A DNA stretch of 64,000 nt from Episyrphus balteatus (Eukaryota > Arthropoda > Insecta > Diptera > Syrphidae), in contig NC_079135.1 in assembly GCF_945859705.1 (NCBI RefSeq), positions 120,223,551-120,287,550 of the forward strand, written 5' to 3'. The notes below the pieces were generated by a model. The model saw nothing but the letters and a program-made list of their open reading frames with translations, did no database searches and was not told the origin of the DNA. This document shows, piece by piece, positions 61,113-64,000 of the stretch (position 1 is its first letter; the number at the start of each line of letters is the position of its first letter). A program made the translations under genes and the position numbers.

Positions 61113-62424
61113 GGGAACGGGTCGTTATTCTGTATTCCAAAATTCTGTATGACCAAAATTCTGTATCTGAAGGAAAAATTCTGTATGAACATAATTCTGT
61201 ATTCCATTATTCTGCTTTTCTATTATTCTGTATTTCAAAATTCTGTAAATCCAAAATTCTGTTTTTCAAAATTCTGCAAATATTCTGCTTTTAAAAATTC
61301 TGTAATTTTAAATCTCTATATGAAAACATGTCCCTCAAGTAAGCAGAGCAAGTACCCCAACATTATATCAAGTGCTCCCCTACTTTTGGAAAAACTTAAT
61401 GTTCTGCTAACTCGATTTAAAGTTAGCAGAGCAATTACCAGAAAATGCCTTAAACTGTTAATAAAAAATTCGGGTTTGGTTTAATATTTAGGTGCCAAAC
61501 AAAAATTCAAAAAAAAAAAAAAATTTTACAAAAATGATTTTTTTTCTGTGATCTTCGAAAAAATTTTTTTTTTTTTTAATTATTTTGAATAATTAAGTGC
61601 TTTGAGTTAAGTACCAAATTTTCGAAAAAACTTCCAAGATTTTGCATTAAAAAAAAAATATTTTCATTTTCCATATAAATTCATGTTCTACTAACTTGAA
61701 TTTGTTTTTTTTTTTTTCAAAAAATTCCACTTTTTTGAAAAAATTGGACATAATTAATTGAAAGTTCGACTAATTTGAATTAAGGCTCCATTTTCCGATA
61801 AGTTTTCCGAGATTTTCATGTTCTGCTGGCTTCAATTTCATTTTTCTCAAAAAATTCAATTTTTTTCGTCAAAATTCGAATGGAGTTATTAAGTGCATGA
61901 CTAATTTGAGTTAAATACCCTATTTTCCGAAAGTTTCTTCTTCGTTATTAAACATAAAACCATCGACACACAATTTATCCTTTCCTTTATTAGGTTTTAA
62001 AAATTTAATATTTTCCATTTTTCTGAATTCATTTTATATCACGATTAACTGATAACACTTAACTTAAGCTGGCGAACGCAAACTGCTTCAAGGTTCTGCA
62101 TAGAAAATATCAAAAATCTGTACTCCAAAATTCTGTAAATGATAAAAGAAAAATTGTTTTGATAATGAAAAAAGTGCGCACTTTTTTCATTATCAAAACA
62201 ATTTTTCTTTTATCATTTACAGAATTTTGGAGTACAGAATTTTGGAATACAGAATTTTGAAATCCAGAATTTTGTGTTTACAGAATTTTAGAATACAGAA
62301 TTTTGAATTTACAGAATTTTAAAATACAGAATTTTGAATTTACAGAATTTTAAAATACAGAATTTTGGAATACAGAATTTTGGAATCCGAATTTTGGCCC
62401 ATACAGAATTTCGACCCCAACCCG
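61113..62424. mobile_element. hAT-like element E2, sibling of E1
   Basis: An exact 8-bp TSD TTGGCCTT (61105-61112 and 62425-62432) flanks ends GGGAACGGGTCGTTATTCTG and inverted CGGGTTGGGGTCGAAATTCT, the same pair as E1. AAAATTCTGTA words run inwards from the left to about 61300, and inverted words run from 62218 to the right end. The core (61310-62100) is unrelated to E1 and has a plus-strand frame at 61059-61484 that is not recognisable. It contains a 122-bp perfect palindrome. Confidence 0.9.
62117..62238. repeat. Perfect 122-bp palindrome inside element E2
   Basis: Two 61-bp arms are exact reverse complements with no spacer; the centre is GTGC|GCAC at 62177/62178. The outer part of each arm contains the element's own AAAATTCTGTA word, so the palindrome joins the left-type and right-type word arrays. 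Confidence 0.95.
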
Positions 62425-62439
62425 TTGGCCTTTCCGACA

Positions 62440-62515
62440 AACAATTTTGGTTCTATAAAGCTTTACAGATGCAATTTTTGCTTCTGTAAAGCATTAATAT
62501 AGAAGCAAAATTGTT
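62440..62515. repeat. Short hairpin insert in R2 copy e
   Basis: AACAATTTTGGTTCTATA then GCTTTACAGA pair with TTCTGTAAAGC and TATAGAAGCAAAATTGTT. The other R2 copies lack this segment, so it is probably a tiny MITE or a foldback scar. Confidence 0.6.
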
Positions 62516-62530
62516 AGTAGGGTTGATTAA

Positions 62531-63041
62531 CCCCTTGTAACCCAACATCGCAAATTTTAAGATTAATAATGTCAATCGACTTGCCTTCGGCTATAATAAA
62601 GTACGTATTTTTTTAAAATTCAATATTTTCATTATTTACTTAGTTATACGAAATTTAAGGACTAAAAAATAAGTTTAAATAATTTATTTTTGTTGATAAA
62701 TGCAAAAATTTAAGCAAAAGCTATCTAATATTAATTTTTAGGCGCATTCCTAAAATCCAAAAATGAAACCCCGTTAGTTCATGCAGAAAAAATATTTTTT
62801 CTGAATTTTGTAGTTTTTACACAAATTTGCTTGTTTTAAAAAAAAAGCCGAACTTTCAACTTTAACTGCCAATTAAAAACTATTGGTGTCAATTATTAAA
62901 AATATGGTATAGGTACTATTTCGATAAACCAATATCTAAAAAATATGTTATAAGCTTCAAAAGAAGAAAAATATAGTTTTTGCAACTTTTGTGGGATCTT
63001 TGTTGGTTTGTAACAGATATGTCACATGGGGCTATAAGGGG
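62531..63041. mobile_element. piggyBac-like MITE in R2 copy e
   Basis: The TTAA tetranucleotide flanks both ends (62527-62530 and 63042-63045), with inverted ends CCCCTTGTAACCC / CCCCTTATAGCCC. TTAA targets with CCC-starting ends are the hallmark of piggyBac-type elements. Removing it and one TTAA gives 'ggttgattaaaatctcg', which matches the uninterrupted R2 sequence 'ttttgattaaaacctc' at about 37398-37413. The 511-bp interior has no transposase frame. Confidence 0.88.
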
Positions 63042-63090
63042 TTAAAATCTCGATTTTTTACATGAAACCAATACTCGCCCTATTGAATAA

Positions 63091-64000
63091 GTAATAAGGA
63101 CTATTAAGGCAATTTCGTGCCAAAATATTTGTTATCTTATAAATGTTTACTTTAAGATGGATGCCCAAGTAACATTTTCGGAGCTACGAGTTGTTTAAAT
63201 GTTCGATTTAAGCTTTGAAGGAGTTAACTTCGTGACTACAGCTCTATTTTATACTCCGTTGCAACTTCTGACATTTTTTTACTAATCATGAGCTCTATAT
63301 TTTAGTTTCATAACATCTTCAAGCTCTATAGCCTTATAAAGCTTACTGCTCTATTAATATGCTCTTATACACTTTAAAACACAACCTTCCACGAGCCATA
63401 CTTAATTTCTCATACATATGCTTTAAAAAGGCATTTTTTGAGAAAGACAAATGCTCTTTAGAGCCACTCAGTAGCCTTTTGATTTAATTCGTACCCATAC
63501 AAACAAAAAAGCAAAAGAATCGCCTACAAACACGAAAATAAACAAAATCATAAACAGGGTGATTCATTTGTTAAACTCCTATTTATTTTTTAGAAATAAT
63601 TAATCAAACAGAAAATACTTTTAATAAATATTTTGCGTAAAAACGCATTCACTGCTTGATATTTTGACAGTTGCTCGTGTATTTATAAGAAAAACTTTTA
63701 GTCTCTTTTTTGTGTTTGTTAGTCAGATGTCAAATTTTAGGAACACCGAGATATGACTTATGAGAATACCAACACGAAAAAGTGATAAATAATTTTTCTT
63801 ATATAAAAACTTTTCGTGCTGTGTCGCTTTCTCGTATCGCATTAGTATTTAAAACGACAATGACATTTGGGTTTTTTTTATATTATGACAAAACCTACAC
63901 CGACGTACGCGATGTCATTATCGTGTCGCATTTGCTTTTAAAACCCTTGTGGTTTCGCGTAGGTATTAATTTTTTTTAAATATTATCGTAGGCAAAAAAT
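63091..64000. other. Non-coding, nothing recognised
   Basis: AT-rich to the end of the window, with repeated 'gctctat' words around 63240-63370. The open frame at 63782-63979 has no recognisable domain. Confidence 0.5.

Larger units (their letters stand above)
60419..63090 (+). repeat. Dispersed repeat R2, copy e (broken by several insertions)
   Basis: R2 sequence appears in four pieces: 60419-60609 ('attaaaatcgttagagcc', 'tttgtatgggaggtacac', 'aatccgtccac'), 61054-61112 ('ttcttcatcatcgtgatgtt'), about 62425-62530 (the 'ggttgattaa' end), and 63042-63090 ('aaaatctcgattttttacat', 'gaaaccaatactcgcccta'). The breaks are the elements at 60610-61053, 61113-62424, about 62440-62515 and 62531-63041. 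Confidence 0.85.

Overview
This window looks like AT-rich, gene-poor nuclear DNA from an insect, probably a fly (order inferred). The reasons are homopolymer-rich sequence, no intact cellular gene, no bacterial-style gene packing, two decayed Jockey/CR1-like non-LTR retrotransposon fragments, and many non-autonomous DNA elements whose ends fit hAT, Transib and piggyBac families. I found no rRNA, tRNA, CRISPR or convincing cellular protein-coding gene. Long stretches could be introns or intergenic DNA; the sequence alone cannot say which.

Layout. 1-17 kb: mostly featureless AT-rich DNA with copies of dispersed repeats (here called R1 and R2), a (GT)n tract, a forward-then-inverted tandem repeat (12.49-13.17 kb) and a short TIR element (14.4 kb). 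17.2-22 kb: a 1.47-kb foldback element with 650-bp arms, an 881-bp hAT-like element with an exact 8-bp target-site duplication (TSD) and an internal 121-bp perfect palindrome, then a CACTGG-ended element and another R1 copy. 22-40 kb: an R2 copy, a 1.37-kb hAT-like element, two Transib-like elements (both with the 5-bp TSD CGACG), a LINE remnant, short tandem arrays and an 819-bp TIR element with a partial second copy.

40.8-50.5 kb: the dominant feature, a minisatellite of 14-bp units (TATCTATCSACATT). It totals about 5.3 kb in three blocks. The blocks are split by a 5'-truncated LINE on the minus strand, with one in-frame stop, and by a 1.77-kb hAT-like element flanked by an exact 8-bp duplication of satellite sequence. 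The right block has a higher-order structure with recurrent 154-bp (11-unit) and 238-bp (17-unit) spacings. The very long 'ORFs' here follow from a stop-free 14-bp unit and are not genes.

50.5-64 kb: another dispersed repeat (R4), then a 1.9-kb hAT-like element made of AGCTGAGCTC words around three tandem copies of a ~475-bp module. The same module sits in the satellite-borne element. A TIR element at 56.4-58.0 kb has smaller repeats nested in it. At 60.4-63.1 kb one R2 copy has been broken by two sibling hAT-like elements, a small hairpin and a piggyBac-like element, each with readable target duplications except the hairpin.

No element encodes a transposase, so all would depend on enzymes supplied elsewhere. 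Family assignments rest on TSD length and terminal sequence read by eye. R1, R2, R4, R5 and hAT-A to hAT-E are local labels used only here.
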